A DNA stretch of 64,000 nucleotides, from the NCBI RefSeq assembly GCF_029168945.1, contig NC_083603.1, positions 38,688,396 to 38,752,395 on the forward strand, given 5' to 3'. This DNA is from Cannabis sativa (lineage: Eukaryota > Streptophyta > Magnoliopsida > Rosales > Cannabaceae). Shown piece by piece: positions 1-10,101 of the stretch (within the stretch, counting starts at the first letter, position 1; each line of letters opens with the position of its first letter). Below the pieces are notes generated by a model. The model did not search any database. It worked only from the letters and a program-made list of their open reading frames with translations, and was not told the DNA's origin. Both the position numbers and the translations under genes were made by a program.

Positions 1-509
1 AGTCCTTCTCGTCTTCACTCGACTTGCATCAGGACCCCCAGTTCAACACTTCATTGTAAGTTTTTTGCATCCTTTGGTACATGCTATTACTCGTTCTGTT
101 TGTTCTTTTCTGGGTTTGCATTCGAGATTTCTGGGCATGCAAGCGTTTAAGTTTATCATGTAGTCTGTTTTGAATTTACTACTCTGTTGTAGGATCGCCA
201 TTATCATGCCTCTATTGTTATTGTGTATTTTCATTGTAGAAGACCATACGCTCTTCGTTCAATGGTTGCTTAGGGCATAGAATAGGATCTTTTCTTTCTG
301 TTTCCTTTATCGTGTAAAGCCACCTTCTGCGATTTTACTGCACCCGACACTTGTTCAGGGAATCTTTCTAGGGTTTCCCGTGTGACACGTGTCCGGAGGG
401 GGCCTCTTTCCAGCGGTTAGGGGACCCCCATTCCCTTTTTCTTGACTTAGGGTTTGGTATGGGGCCTAACTGCTGGAATTTCTCTTTTTTTTTTTCACAG
501 AATAGAAAA
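1..509 (+). promoter_or_regulatory. Leader of the antisense ORF with a probable 5' UTR intron
   Basis: No protein-coding signal is visible. A GTAAGT donor lies at 56-61, and a long T tract ending in CACAG lies at 485-500, ten bases before the ATG at 510. This is a textbook plant acceptor and suggests a leader intron of about 445 bp (56-500) in the antisense transcript. In the element's own orientation this is the 3' untranslated part before the left LTR. No LTR sequence like 10102-10881 is seen here. The promoter of the antisense transcript was not identified and may lie upstream of the window, possibly in the LTR. Confidence 0.5.
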
Positions 510-1707
510 ATGTCTGCCTCTGGCTCGAAGACCTCAAAGAAAAGCGGGAAGCACATGGCTACTCTAGAGGAGGTCTCCTTTGGACCCGTTGCCCAGGAGG
601 GGTATAAGTCCCGGGCAACCGGATGGGAAGCGGCCGAGCTTCATTCCACCTTGACCTGTCCCCACCAACTGGAGAACATTGTGGAAGTTGCTGGGATCAA
701 GCCTTCCACCTCAGGAACCTACAATCGGCCACCTCGCGATGCGGAGACGCCCAACCACAATTATGGCGGCTTCGGAGCCTGGAGCCAAACGCACCTGATG
801 GCCGGTGCCATGCTTCCTCTTCAGGACTACTTTGTTAATTTTCTTGTCTTTGTCGGCCTTGCGCCATATCAACTCATTCCCCAAGCTTACCGCTTGCTTT
901 CAGGCTTGTTTATTTTTTATGCCGCCCGAGGATGGGCATCTCCCCGCCCGGCGGAAATTTTGTACTTTTATGAACTTGTGTCCGTCCCCAAGAAGGGGGA
1001 CAAACTTAAGGACGGTTTTTATGGGTTCCGGATCAACCCTGCTAACGAAGGGGTGGTCCCGTATAATAGACAGACTCACATCAAGGAGTATCACCATCGC
1101 TTGTTCTTTTCCTCCAGACTTAGGGCAATGGACCGCCCGGAGCTCCTCACTGAGTGGGTGAGGATCCCTCCATATCAGCGGACCGCCCCTACCCAGACCT
1201 TCCTCCAGAGGGCCCAGGCCTTTGCTTCCTATGACCGAGCCGATCTTGACGTCGGGGGTTTGGTCACTACAGAGAACTGCAGCAAGGCCAAACCTATCCT
1301 TCTGCATCAATCCGTGGAGGACTCTAACCTCTCCCGGGTCATCTATCCCAATGTGAGGGCGCCGGTCGCGGAGAAGACCTTCCGGGACGAGATCATTGCC
1401 ACGACAGAGAAGAAATACCAGGATTATCTCTATCAGAAGGCCCAGGAGAAAGCATACTCTAAGGCCCAGGCGGCCTCCGGGAGGGGACTTCGTGTGGGGA
1501 GCCTGGTGGAAAGAAGAAGCCAGGCGATTTCCGGGAAGTCCGAGGCTAAATTTTTTGACAAGATTCTTCAAGAAGAGATTGGAGATCGTCCTGCCGGGAG
1601 GCCCCTTCGCATTGAGGATTCATCGGAAAGAAGGGCTCCCAGGCCACAGCCTTCGGTTCCAGAGCCAAACACTGGGGCTCCTGGTGCCAGCATTTCCGGC
1701 GCCGGCG
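510..1707 (+). CDS. Antisense ORF exon 1, Transposase_28 (putative gypsy-type transposon) protein, N-terminal part
   Basis: Open from the ATG at 510, which directly follows an intron-acceptor-like T tract; an upstream in-frame ATG at 459 would lie inside the probable leader intron. The product starts MSASGSKTSKKSGKH, then has a globular region with the pattern LPLQDYFVNFLVFVGLAP and YRLLSGLFIFYAARGW around residues 95-140. This resembles the plant family Pfam calls Transposase_28. Despite the name, no catalytic function is known, and such ORFs are carried antisense to gag-pol by Tat-clade elements. The C-terminal part is Pro/Ser/Ala-rich. A strong GTAAGT donor at 1708 has phase 1 and joins in frame to exon 2 at 2109. 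The reading frame also stays open past this donor to a stop at 2082-2084, so an unspliced or alternatively spliced longer form (using a donor at 2056) is possible. Whether it is expressed is unknown. Confidence 0.7.
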
Positions 1708-2108
1708 GTAAGTCTCCTTTGATAATTCATTATGTTCCTTCCGTTGGCGAATATGCTAGTCGTAGGCCCGTAGGGTTCGACGAGCGTCTATATAGATTTA
1801 GGATGCCCTCGACCCGGTGGGGGGATCGTTTGAAGGAATTTTATTTTTCAAACTTTGGAGATTTCCTAAGTCGGTCACGGATGGGTTCTGGTCCTCCGGA
1901 ACCTGTTCTCTTAGGTCCTTCAGCTTACATTACATCCAGCTGGTTCCGGCCTTCGGACAGCTATCTCGGAGATGATGCTGCCAGCATTAAAGTTCAGGAC
2001 TTTGCTCGTGCCGAATTAGGAAGTCCGGGTAGGAGTAGCTTATTTGCCATATCTTGTGTAAGTGGTTTCTCACATATGTTCTGAGACTTGCTTATTTTTG
2101 TTGAGCAG
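1708..2108 (+). other. Probable retained or alternative intron of the antisense ORF
   Basis: Bounded by GTAAGT at 1708 and TTGAGCAG at 2101-2108, following a T-rich tract. Removing it joins codon phase 1 to exon 2 in frame. The first 348 bases are free of stops in the exon 1 frame, and the implied peptide (about 115 residues with aromatic-rich stretches) looks coding-like, so it may instead be true coding sequence with a short 53-base intron (2056-2108). Both models are in frame; the sequence alone does not decide. Confidence 0.45.
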
Positions 2109-2872
2109 GTATCTCCATGGACGCCATCTTGGATCAGCTTGCCGGGGTTCACACTCCCGAGGCTCCTCCGGCCTTTACTTCTTCCCCAATAGCCCCTGCT
2201 CTAAAGATTTCTACCAGCGCTCCCCCCGACACTATTGATTTAGTGGATGACGAGGAGGTGCTGCCGAGAGAAGGTCAAGAAAAGCAATGGGGCTTTTCTG
2301 AGGAAGTTGCAGAAGGTGCGGGAGAGCTCCGGGCTCTTCATGAGGAAGCTGAAGAAGGTGAAGAAGAGCTTGAAATTGCTCTGATTCCCAAGCGCAAGGG
2401 AAAAATGGTTGCCCAGGACGAGCCCAAGAGGCCTCGGAGAGCTGAAACTCCTGCCCATGGTCTTGACGGTGGGGTCTCCCCCATGGAAGAGCATCCTGCT
2501 CCTCCCAACATTGTGCGGACTCCAGTTGCTGGAGATGAGGTGAGGCAAGAGCTCCGGATAGCGAAGCATAACTATGCCATGGACGAATACTCCCGGGGGT
2601 ATGCCGAGGTGGAAGCCCTTAGGAGGGTTTTGCGGGTTGAGGTGCAGGAAACCATCAACAACCCGGAGTACCAGGATCCGTGGGACGTTAACTTGGACCC
2701 CCTGTCGGACTGGTTCCGTCGCTTCTTAGGGCCCACCTTGGCTCCCTTCGTCGCGGAGATGACTGGCGAGTTTGCTTATCAGCTTACCCGGTGCGCACCT
2801 AAGCGGTTCGCAACTTGCGCCTCCCTGAACTCTATCTTCCAGGTCCAGGACCTCAGCCACTCCCTCACCGTG
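2109..2872 (+). CDS. Antisense ORF exon 2, acidic linker region
   Basis: Continues the antisense protein in the frame of the ATG at 2117. The product begins ISMDAILDQLAGVHTPEAPP and is rich in Glu, Pro and Lys for about 120 residues, with a basic patch (KRKGK, KRPRR) that could be a nuclear localisation signal. A more ordered stretch follows around residues 135-250, containing PLSDWFRRFLGPTLAPFVAEM. A donor GTAAGT at 2873 ends the exon in phase 0. Without splicing, translation would stop 12 bases into the intron (TAG at 2885-2887). No function is assigned beyond membership of the antisense ORF. Confidence 0.65.
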
Positions 2873-2949
2873 GTAAGTGCTTTATAGTTTTGCTTTTCCC
2901 TTCATTTTTCTTCTTGGGGATTCTTTCTTACACTTGTGTTGTTGTTCAG
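2873..2949 (+). other. Short GT-AG intron of the antisense ORF
   Basis: 77 bases, T-rich, from GTAAGT to TTGTTCAG. It is phase 0 on both sides: exon 2 ends in SHSLTV and the next exon begins LAAEAGRLSKN. It contains an in-frame stop, so splicing is needed to reach the coiled-coil part. This is the best-supported of the introns in this ORF. Confidence 0.7.
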
Positions 2950-3623
2950 CTTGCTGCTGAGGCTGGCCGCCTCTCCAAGAACATTATTAATCTGGCTTTG
3001 TTCTGTCTGATTTTGGGGACATGAACGACGTCAGGAAGGTCCTTCAGGATCTCACTGCGGAGAGGCAGCTCTACCAGGAGGCTACTGAGTGCCGGGAGGC
3101 GGCTGCCAAGGCCAATGAGGAGGAGGCCAAGCGCAGGGAGGCCCAAGCAGAGGCCATGATCCGGGATGAGGCCCAGCGGAGGGAGAGGCTGGAGGCCCAG
3201 CATCAGGAGGAGCTGAGGGCGAAAAGTGAGGCTGCTGCCAAGGCCAAGCTGGAGCTCCGGGAGGCCAGGGAAGCCTTGGACGAAATGGTTGCCAAGGTGA
3301 GATCCTTAGAGGAAACTCACCAGGCGAACTTAGAGTCTAGGGCCGTTCTAGCCGCGGAGCTGAAGGAGCTCAGGGACTTCAAGGAACAAACCACCAAGAA
3401 GGCAAAAAGAGCCGAGCTCCTTTCTCCTGTTTCCTGCGGCCGGTGCCCAAAGCGCTTCGACGATGGGGTCTTCATGGCTTGGTCTACCAACGACCAAAAT
3501 ATCAAGCTTACCTTCTACCCCAAACCTGAGGAAATGATTGCCAAATTTCGGGAGAAGAAGAAGAAGCTTGATGCCATGGTAGAGGCGCGTATTGGACCTC
3601 GCCTTCCTCCGCACATTGACTGA
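2950..3623 (+). CDS. Antisense ORF, C-terminal coiled-coil region (frame break at about 2985-3020)
   Basis: Exon 3 starts LAAEAGRLSKN at 2950. The long open part starts MNDVRKVLQDL at 3021 in a frame shifted relative to 2950, so a small indel or unrecognised splice lies between about 2985 and 3020. From 3021 to 3623 the product is 200 residues. It has a long alanine/glutamate/arginine-rich heptad region (about residues 1-125) that should form a coiled coil, then a conserved-looking tail with SCGRCPKRFDDGVFMAW and a TFYPKPEEMIAKF segment. Coiled coils at this place are usual in Transposase_28-type proteins. The ORF ends with TGA at 3621-3623, pointing towards the end of pol on the other strand. 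Confidence 0.6.
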
Positions 3624-4045
3624 GCTGCTTCGAGATTAACCCAGTACAACCAAGATTCCACCCACTTCTTTTATTATTATTATCTCTTTTTTTTTGTACA
3701 TATTTGCTGCTACCTTGGGACAATATATTTAGGTACCAGTTTTTTATTTGAAGGGGAGACAATTTTTTAAGGCCTGTCCCCGGGCCGTTTGTATATATAT
3801 GACCTGCCCTTTGGGTTAGGTTATTTATATGTGATCTCTCTTTTGCCACATATTTCTCCTTTTAGCCTGTCCTTTGGAACAGTATTTTTATACTTATGCT
3901 TTTTATTTTTGTGCATACTTTTTGACCTGCCCTTTGGGTCAGGATATTTTACTTAGTTTGTTTTTTGTCTGTCCGTGCGGTATACCCTAGTACCCCCCTG
4001 AGTGGCGTAGAAACTTTGTTTTTAAGGCACTAAGTTATATTTTTG
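3624..4045. other. Convergent 3' untranslated region between the antisense ORF and pol
   Basis: About 420 bases of T-rich DNA between two converging reading frames, with no gene seen. It should hold the 3' end of the antisense transcript and part of the 3' UTR of the genomic RNA. It contains a series of related short hairpins, annotated separately, and a run of TTATTATTATTATC at about 3670. Confidence 0.6.
3771..3943 (+). repeat. Cluster of four related short hairpins
   Basis: Two nearly identical copies of GACCTGCCCTTTGGGTYAGG lie at 3801-3820 and 3924-3943. A weaker relative, GCCTGTCCTTTGGAACAG, is at about 3865-3882, and a GGCC-stem relative is at 3771-3787. Each can fold with CCTG/CAGG-type or GGCC arms around a short loop. 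They lie in the convergent 3' region and could mark RNA ends or be old slippage copies; the role is inferred only. Confidence 0.55.
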
Positions 4046-5011
4046 CTATTGGTAATATTTTCTAAGGTGATCGGCATTCCAGGCTCTTGGCACAATGGTT
4101 CCATCCATTCTTTTTAGTTTGTAAGTGTCGGAGCCGATTTCGTCCTCGATTTCATATGGTCCTTCCACATTTGGCCCAAGTACCCCCACTCCGGGTTCCT
4201 GGGTGGCTGGGAAGACTCTTCTTAGGACCATATCCCCAATAGCAAATTTTCTGTTTTTACCCTTAGAGTTAAAATACTTGGTCACCTTCTTCTGATAAGC
4301 TGCCATCCGTATTCGAGACTCATCCCGGAGTTCTTCGACTTGATCCAAAGCCTCTTGAAGCAAAGCTTGATTCGTGGCAGGATCGTAAGTCGTCCTCCTG
4401 TGGGATGGGAATAATGTTTCTACCGGGACCATCGCTTCACAAACGTACGCCATTGAAAAAGGCGAGTGACCGGTCGTGGTTCTGGGGGTCGTCCGGTAGG
4501 CCCATAACACCCTTGGCAACTCTTCAGGCCAGTTGTTTTTGCAGGCCAGCAGCTTTTTCTTCAAGGTGACCTTTAGGATTTTATTGACTGCTTCCGCCTG
4601 GCCTTTTGTTTGAGGTCTGGCTACTGCGGAGAAGCTTTTCACTACTCAGTGTCGGTTGCAGAAGTCAGTAAATTCCTCGCAATCAAATTGCTTTCCATTG
4701 TCAGAGACTATTTTGTGAGGCAAGCCATATCGACACACTATGTTTTTGATAACAAAGTCCAATGCTTTCTTAGCAGTTATTGTCTTTATACGCTCAGCCT
4801 CTGTCCATTTGGTGAAGTAGTCTACTGCTACTATTGCATACTTTACTCCTCCTTTTCCTGTTGGCAGGGACCCAATAAGATCTATTCCCCAAACCGCGAA
4901 GGGCCAGGGACTGGTCATCAGGGTGATTTCATTTGGAGGAGCTCTCGGTATGTTCGCATACCTTTGGCACAAGTCACACCTTTGGACATAGTCTATACAA
5001 TCTTTTTTCAT
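4046..5011 (-). pseudogene. Integrase of the Ty3/gypsy element (core and C-terminal domain), one in-frame stop
   Basis: Two segments in the same frame, 4646-5011 and 4046-4642, separated by one TGA, together give most of an integrase, which inserts element cDNA into the genome. The first segment carries CDLCQRY, the Cys pair of the HHCC zinc domain; the matching His residues (VHEGFCGDH) lie upstream in a different frame. The DDE core residues are visible: D in WGIDLIG, D in VSDNGKQF and E in GQAEAVNK. A C-terminal domain follows, with GDMVLRRVF, a GPY-type motif (VEGPYEI) and the end WNADHLRKYY. The stop lies just before VVKSFSAVARP and interrupts the core between the second and third catalytic residues. 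Confidence 0.9.
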
Positions 5012-6945
5012 CGTTGGCCAGAAGTACCCTTGCTCAATATTTTCTTTGAGAGGCTAGGTCCTCCCGTATGATCTCCACAGAACCCTTCGTGGACCTCTAG
5101 CATGATTTGCCTAGCTTCAAGGTCCGATACACACCTTAAATAAGGCATGTTGGGTCCTCTTCGGTAGAGAATTTGATCCATCATCACATAACGATGAGCC
5201 TGATACTGAATCTTCCGAGACAGTGCCCTTTCTTTGGGAAACTCACCTGTTGTTATGTATTTTATGATGGGGACCATCCAGTTGGGTTCTTGCCCAACCG
5301 TTAGTGTGGTCTCTTTTATTTTGATGCTTGGCTCTGCCAAGCGTTCCACTGGTACTACCCCCAGCACTTTGATTTCGCTATCCGAGGCTAACTTAGCCAG
5401 ACAGTCCGCGTGAGCGTTCTTTTCTCGGGGGATTCTTTCTATTTTGTAGTCCGCGAACTCCTGGAGCAGCTCTCGGAATATTGTTACGTATGCAGCCATC
5501 CGCTCGCCGCGGGTTTGGTATTCTCCGGATACCTGGTTTACGACCAGTTGGGAGTCACTGTAGACTTCCACTCTTTTGGCTTCTACAGCTTTTGCCAATT
5601 TCAGCCCTGCTATCAGGGCTTCATATTCGGCCTCATTGTTTGAAGCTGCGAAGTCAAATCGGAGGGCCGCCTGGAGTCGCAGTCCAGTTGGTGATATCAT
5701 AGCCACTCCGGCTCCAGAACCGTTCTCATTGGAAGCTCCATCCACAAATACCCTCCATGTGGGGATTGGCGCTACCGGCGTACTCGCGGTTGCCTCGGCT
5801 TCGTTGCATTCAGTAATGAAGTCTGCCAAGGCTTGGCCTTTTATAGAAATTCGGGGTATGTAGTGCAAGTCGAATTGACTTAGCTCCATTGCCCACTTGA
5901 GGAGCCTTCCGGATGCTTCAGGTTTTTGGAGGACTTGCCGGAGCGGGTGATTGGTCATAATTTTGATCGGATGGGCTTGGAAATATGGCCTCAACTTCCT
6001 TGACGCCATAAGGAGGTAAAACACCAGTTTTTCAATGACCGGGTATCTTGTTTCGGCCCCTATCATGCGCTTTCTGACATGGTACACGGGATGTTGAGTT
6101 TTTTCTTCTTCCCGGACCAAGGCAGCGCTGACCGCATGTTCGGAGATGGCCAGATAAAGAAACAGGTCTTCTCCGAGGACATGTTTTGATAGGATAGGAG
6201 GCTTGGCCATGTGCTCTTTTAGCTTTCTGAATGCCTCCTCGCACTCGTCCGACCATTCGAACTTTTGGCACTTCTTTAGCACGTTGAAGAAGGGTATGCA
6301 CTTGTCCGTGGACCGTGAGATAAAACGGCTCAATGCAGCTACCTTCCCGGTCAGGCTCTGCACATCTTTATGTTTCTTGGGGGATGGCATATTCAGGAGA
6401 GCCTGGATTTTTTCCGGATTTGCCTCGATCCCCCTTTGGCTGACTATGAAACCCAGGAACTTTCCTGATTTGACCCCGAAGGTGCATTTCTTTGGGTTGA
6501 GCTTCATGCTGTATCTTCGGACAACTTCGAAGCATTCTTCTAAGTCGCTTGCATGGCTGTTGCATGCTTTGGATTTGACGAGCATGCCGTCCACGTACAC
6601 CTCCATGTTTCGCCCCAGGAGGCCTTTATACATCCGGTTAACCATTCTTTGATAGGTTGCTCCGGCGTTTTTCAGTCCGAAAGGCATGACTAGGTAGCAG
6701 TATACCCCCTTATCGGTCCTGAAGCTAGTGCACTCCTGGTCTGCCGTATGCATTTTTATTTGATTGTACCCAGCATAGGTGTCCATGAAGGATAGCAGTT
6801 TGAATCCGGAAGTGGCATCTACCATCTGGTCGATCCTGGGCAGCGTGAAGCAGTCCTTTGGAGAAGCTTTGTTTAGATCAGTGAAGTCTATACAAACTCG
6901 CAAAGTTTCGTTCGGCTTGGGCACAGGACCGGATTGGCCAGCCAC
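5008..6945 (-). pseudogene. Reverse transcriptase, RNase H, second RNase H and integrase N-terminus; RT active site mutated
   Basis: One open frame of 645 residues. RT begins near RVCIDFTDLNKASPKD. The first catalytic Asp is residue 55 (SFMDTYAGYNQI) and MPFGLKNAGATYQR follows. The catalytic box reads VYVDG at residues 116-120 instead of YVDD, so one metal-binding Asp is missing and polymerase activity should be lost. A Ty3-type RNase H region follows at about residues 255-365. Next comes a second RNase H-like domain with all four acidic positions visible: FVDGAS (about 400), NNEAEYEAL (about 435), YSDSQLV (about 461) and NAHADCLA (about 513). This duplicated RNase H is a Tat-clade trait. The C-terminus has the integrase His motif (VHEGFCGDH) and then breaks by a one-base shift near 5020-5040, losing the frame of the integrase core. 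Confidence 0.92.
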
Positions 6946-7580
6946 TCCGGATAGTACACGTCGCGGATCATGCCGTTAGTCAAAAGCTTGTCCACCTCTT
7001 TCTCTAGAGCTTCGGCTTTCACCGAGTCGAGCGGGCGTCTCTTTTGCTGGATGGGAGGCATGTCCGGATTGACGTTGAGTACATGTGTGATGACATGAGG
7101 GCTTATGCCAGTCATGTTTTCTTGGCGCCATGCAAAGATGTCGATGGCGCCCTTCAGTGGTTTTATTATTTTGTCTTTTTCCTCCGGGTCTAGGTTCTTC
7201 CCTAACCGGAGTACTTTGGTGGAGTCGACGTCGCACACTGATACTTCTTCGACGTCCTCCATTGGTTCCACGATTCTTTCGGACCCTACACGAGGGTCCA
7301 ATTCATCCTCTTCAGCCACTTCTGGCTCAGCGGACTCCCGGACCATAAGTACGGGCAGGTGGGTTGCGACATTGTAACATTGCCTTGCTTCCCCCTGATT
7401 TCCCCTCACAGTTCCGACTCCGACCTCCCGAGTAGGGAACTTTAGGCACAGATGCTGGATTGAAGTGACTGCGCCAAAGTCTACTAAGGCCGGTCGGCCG
7501 AGGACCCGTTGTAGGCTGTCGGACAGTCCACCACTACGAAGGTGCAGTATTTGAATGTGCTCTGGGGAGTGTCTGGGCAC
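6888..7580 (-). pseudogene. Protease-RT linker and start of the RT domain, frameshifted at the end
   Basis: 230-residue open frame between protease and RT. The last half contains DIFAWRQENMTGISPHVITH and IQQKRRPLDSVKAEALEKEV, then YPEWLANPV, the conserved entry into Tat-clade RT. It leaves frame at about 6925-6930 and stops at 6888. The RT continues in the overlapping frame that ends at 5008, so a single-base loss near the overlap is the simplest explanation. The first 30 or so residues are out of frame with the protease and are not meaningful. Confidence 0.8.
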
Positions 7581-7849
7581 AAGGTGACTGGGAGCCTCAC
7601 TTTTCCCATTGGGATAAGTGTCATCCCGTTAAACCCTGTGAGCTGGGACCCACTAGGCGAGAGGTCCCGATCTGTCAAGTCTATCGCTGTGAAGGCTTCT
7701 TTGAAGAGTAAGTTCACGGAACTCCCATTGTCAATTAAGACTCTGGCCACCACTTTATTCGCGATGGGGGTCTCAATGACCAGTGGGTCGTGATGAGGGA
7801 AGCGCACCGTCTTGGCGTCTTCTTCCGTGAACGTGATGGGTTGGTCCAT
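7484..7849 (-). pseudogene. Retroviral-type aspartic protease of the Ty3/gypsy element
   Basis: 121 residues with the aspartic protease motif VLIDNGSSVNLL around residues 37-48 (Asp-Asn-Gly in place of the usual Asp-Ser/Thr-Gly, a frequent plant gypsy variant), preceded by HDPLVIETPIANKVV. Such proteases are dimeric and cut the Gag-Pol polyprotein. The segment continues to GKVRLPVTL and FVVVDCPTAYN. It then leaves frame relative to the downstream linker (overlap 7484-7580), so the polyprotein is broken here too. Confidence 0.85.
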
Positions 7850-8643
7850 CAGCCGAGGCCTTTGAGCTGAGAGTTGAGTAACTTCCCATACCTCATTGTG
7901 TTTTGCGGCCCCGGCGTATCGCTTACGCTCCTTACGAGTATTTCCTCCGATAGGGGACCTCCGGAGATCATGGCTACCCTTCCATTAGGCTGGGGCGGCA
8001 GTCTGGGGATACGCTGGGGGTCACCTGTGGGAGCAGCTGGAGCCAATACTCCTGCTGTACCCCACGGTGTTCCCTGAGGCATACCCACGGTCACCTGACC
8101 CGGATTGAGGTGGGGCAACCTACTCTTGATCAACTCATAGAGGTGGCCCAATCGGATTATATTTTCGATCTCGTCCTTGAGATTCTTACATTCATTGGTG
8201 CTATGACCAATGTCGTTGTGGTACTCGCATCTTTTGCTCGGATCTCTCCGGAAGCTGTCTTTGTACAACGGCTGTGGTCTCCGGTAGTGTGTATTTTGCC
8301 TAGTAGCGAAGTACACACGCTCTTGGGAGTCCGACAGCTCCGTGTATTGAGTATATTGGGGGGTGTACCCCTTTTTCTGGCGCTTCTCTCCCGTCTGGGT
8401 GCTTCCTTTGGAGGACCTTTTACTCCTCGATCCCTGGGAAGGGCCTGTTAGGCTAGCAGCCAGAGCAGAGTGTGAAGGAGCTTGCCCGTTTACTCCGGAT
8501 GGGTTACCAAAGTGAGATGATGCTGGTGCCAAGGCTTGGCCCTGGCTATACCCGGGGGTAGCAGAGAATTGTATGCCACTTGTTTGTGTGGTTGCAGTCG
8601 GGGCAGTACCTGAGGGCGACACTCCGGGCATATACCCTGTCAT
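7849..8643 (-). pseudogene. Gag C-terminal part with a zinc-knuckle-like motif
   Basis: 264-residue open frame. Its first third is low-complexity (Gly/Ser/Gln/Pro) and then basic (RSKRSSKGS, KRQKKGY). CEYHNDIGHSTNEC follows at about residues 138-151, spaced C-x2-H-x4-H-x4-C. This is a nucleic-acid-binding motif typical of Tat-clade Gag, followed by the usual NLKDEIENIIRLGHL helix. It starts four bases inside the end of the Gag core frame. The break coincides with a run of seven C on the plus strand at about 8670, so a homopolymer slip is likely. Confidence 0.8.
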
Positions 8644-9404
8644 TCCGGTGGGATAGTAGCCCCCCCATAAGCCACGATTTGGGCTTCTTCGAGGTTGATA
8701 TATTTTTGGACTCTCTTCTGGAAGTCCTGGAGGCTAGCGACTCCTTCTTGCTGCAACTCATTCCAGAAAGGAGTCCCAGTGCGGATGCCTGCTTGGAGAA
8801 GTGCAAGCTGTTGTCCGTCATCAACCTTCTTGGTTTTCGAGGCTTCCTCTCGGAACCTCTTTATGTAATTCTTCAAGGTCTCGGTGGGCAGTTGCTTGAT
8901 ATTAGTCAAGGCACTGACCTCCAGATTGACCTTTCTTGCGGCGACAAACTGTCTCCGAAAGTTGGTCTGTAGTTTGTTCCAACAGCCCACGGATCCTGGT
9001 TCCAGTTTTTTGAACCATTCCTCCGCGGACCCACTTAGAGTGAGTGGGAAGCACAGACACTTGGCGTCATTGCTGACCCTCATGACCGTCATGACACGGT
9101 TGAACCGTGACAGGTGGTCGCTGGGGTCGGAGTTCCCGGTATATGCTGCCATTTCGGGCATCTTGAAGTTTTTAGGGAGCTCTGCCTCTAAGATGTGCTT
9201 AGCACATGGCTCTCGATCCTCGCTGTCCGAGTCGGAGTCGTCTCCCTTCTGCCTCTGGGAGACTCGGGCAATGTCTTTTCGGAGTATGGCAAGTTCCACC
9301 ATAATTCCTTCATTCAACGTACCCGAGGAGACCACGGGTCTGTATCTTTTTTGGTCAAGGTGATCCCGGAGATCACCTTGGTTCCCATTGATTTGATTTC
9401 TCAC
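8640..9404 (-). pseudogene. Gag core domain (Retrotrans_gag family)
   Basis: 254 residues. After an acidic lead (DDSDSDSEDRE) comes the capsid-like core: LPKNFKMPEMAAYTGNSDP, HLSRFNRVMTVM, LTLSGSAEEWFKKL, FRRQFVAARKV and LKNYIKRFREEASK. This order is diagnostic of the plant Retrotrans_gag domain, which assembles virus-like particles around the element RNA. It ends with a stop at 8640 through a frameshift, the rest of Gag continuing in the next frame. Confidence 0.9.
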
Positions 9405-10038
9405 ATCAACGGGAGGACACCTCTGTCCTCTTCTTCCTCTACCCCCGGGTTCCTGGTGTACAGAAACGCTTTTTTGGTCCCCTCGATCCTGAGGGCCAAG
9501 GCTCCCTTTTTGGGGCTTGCCCCTCTGCGGACCTTTCCCTTTAGGGAAACCTGAGCGGACCTTTCGCGGATTGCACCTTTTTCTTTCGCCCTGGGGTAGA
9601 AGTAGGGTTTTTTGTTTGATTCCCTTCAGCAGGGTATCTTATAGGGCTAGGCTCCCTAGATTTCTGCTGCTGGGAATTAGGCAAAGACGTCGCTGGCTCC
9701 TTGTCAAGTCCAGCAGTCATTGCCTTGGGGTGCATGTGAATGCCAGCTGCTTCCATGGCTTTTTGCATGGCCAGCATCACTTCCTGCATTTTCTGGTTTT
9801 GCGCTTTCTGAGCTTCGATCTCGGCTTCGTGATCGATAGCTTTTTGTCTAAGAAGCACCAGTTCTGAGTAACTACCTTCGTCATAGGCATACTCGTCGAG
9901 GTTTCCCTCGTAGTCATCATCGGGGACTATTTCTTCTTCCTCGGACTCCTCTGCTGCTCTTGAGGCTACATCTTCCTGGTTTGGGTCTTGAGCGTCTTCC
10001 AGAGGGCGAGGCTGATGAGTACTTCTTGTCTCCACCAT
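9405..10038 (-). pseudogene. Gag N-terminal region, broken before the core
   Basis: The Gag start codon is at 10038 and opens MVETRSTHQPRPLEDAQ, a typical Tat-clade Gag start. A Glu/Asp-rich stretch follows, then a short coiled coil (about residues 60-110, LRQKAIDHEAEIEAQKAQ) and a basic Ser/Pro-rich tail. The frame ends with TAA at 9541-9543. Positions 9405-9540 have no long frame that joins it to the core, so at least one indel lies between. The start is 64 bases downstream of the LTR edge in element orientation. Confidence 0.75.
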
Positions 10039-10079
10039 ATTTGTGAAGTCAAATGTTTGTTTTTTAGCAGCTTTCTTCA

Positions 10080-10101
10080 GCTCTCAATGAAAGCACCAAA
10101 A
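10080..10101 (-). promoter_or_regulatory. Candidate primer-binding site
   Basis: Directly inside the 5' LTR the minus strand reads TTTTGGTGCTTTCATTGAG. A primer-binding site is expected here. It begins with TGGTGC but is not the initiator-Met type (TGGTATCAGAG). I cannot assign the tRNA without a search. Confidence 0.45.

Noticed and set aside
1..55. Possible edge of the left gypsy LTR
   Set aside because: No similarity to either end of 10102-10881 was seen; it is better explained as the leader exon of the antisense transcript.
900..1571. 223-codon open frame on the minus strand
   Set aside because: It lies wholly opposite the antisense ORF exon 1, whose product resembles a known family. 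No recognisable domain in this frame.
10080..10101. Initiator-methionine tRNA primer-binding site
   Set aside because: The sequence after the LTR is TTTTGGTGCTTTC, not TGGTATCAGAGC, so the tRNA was left unassigned.
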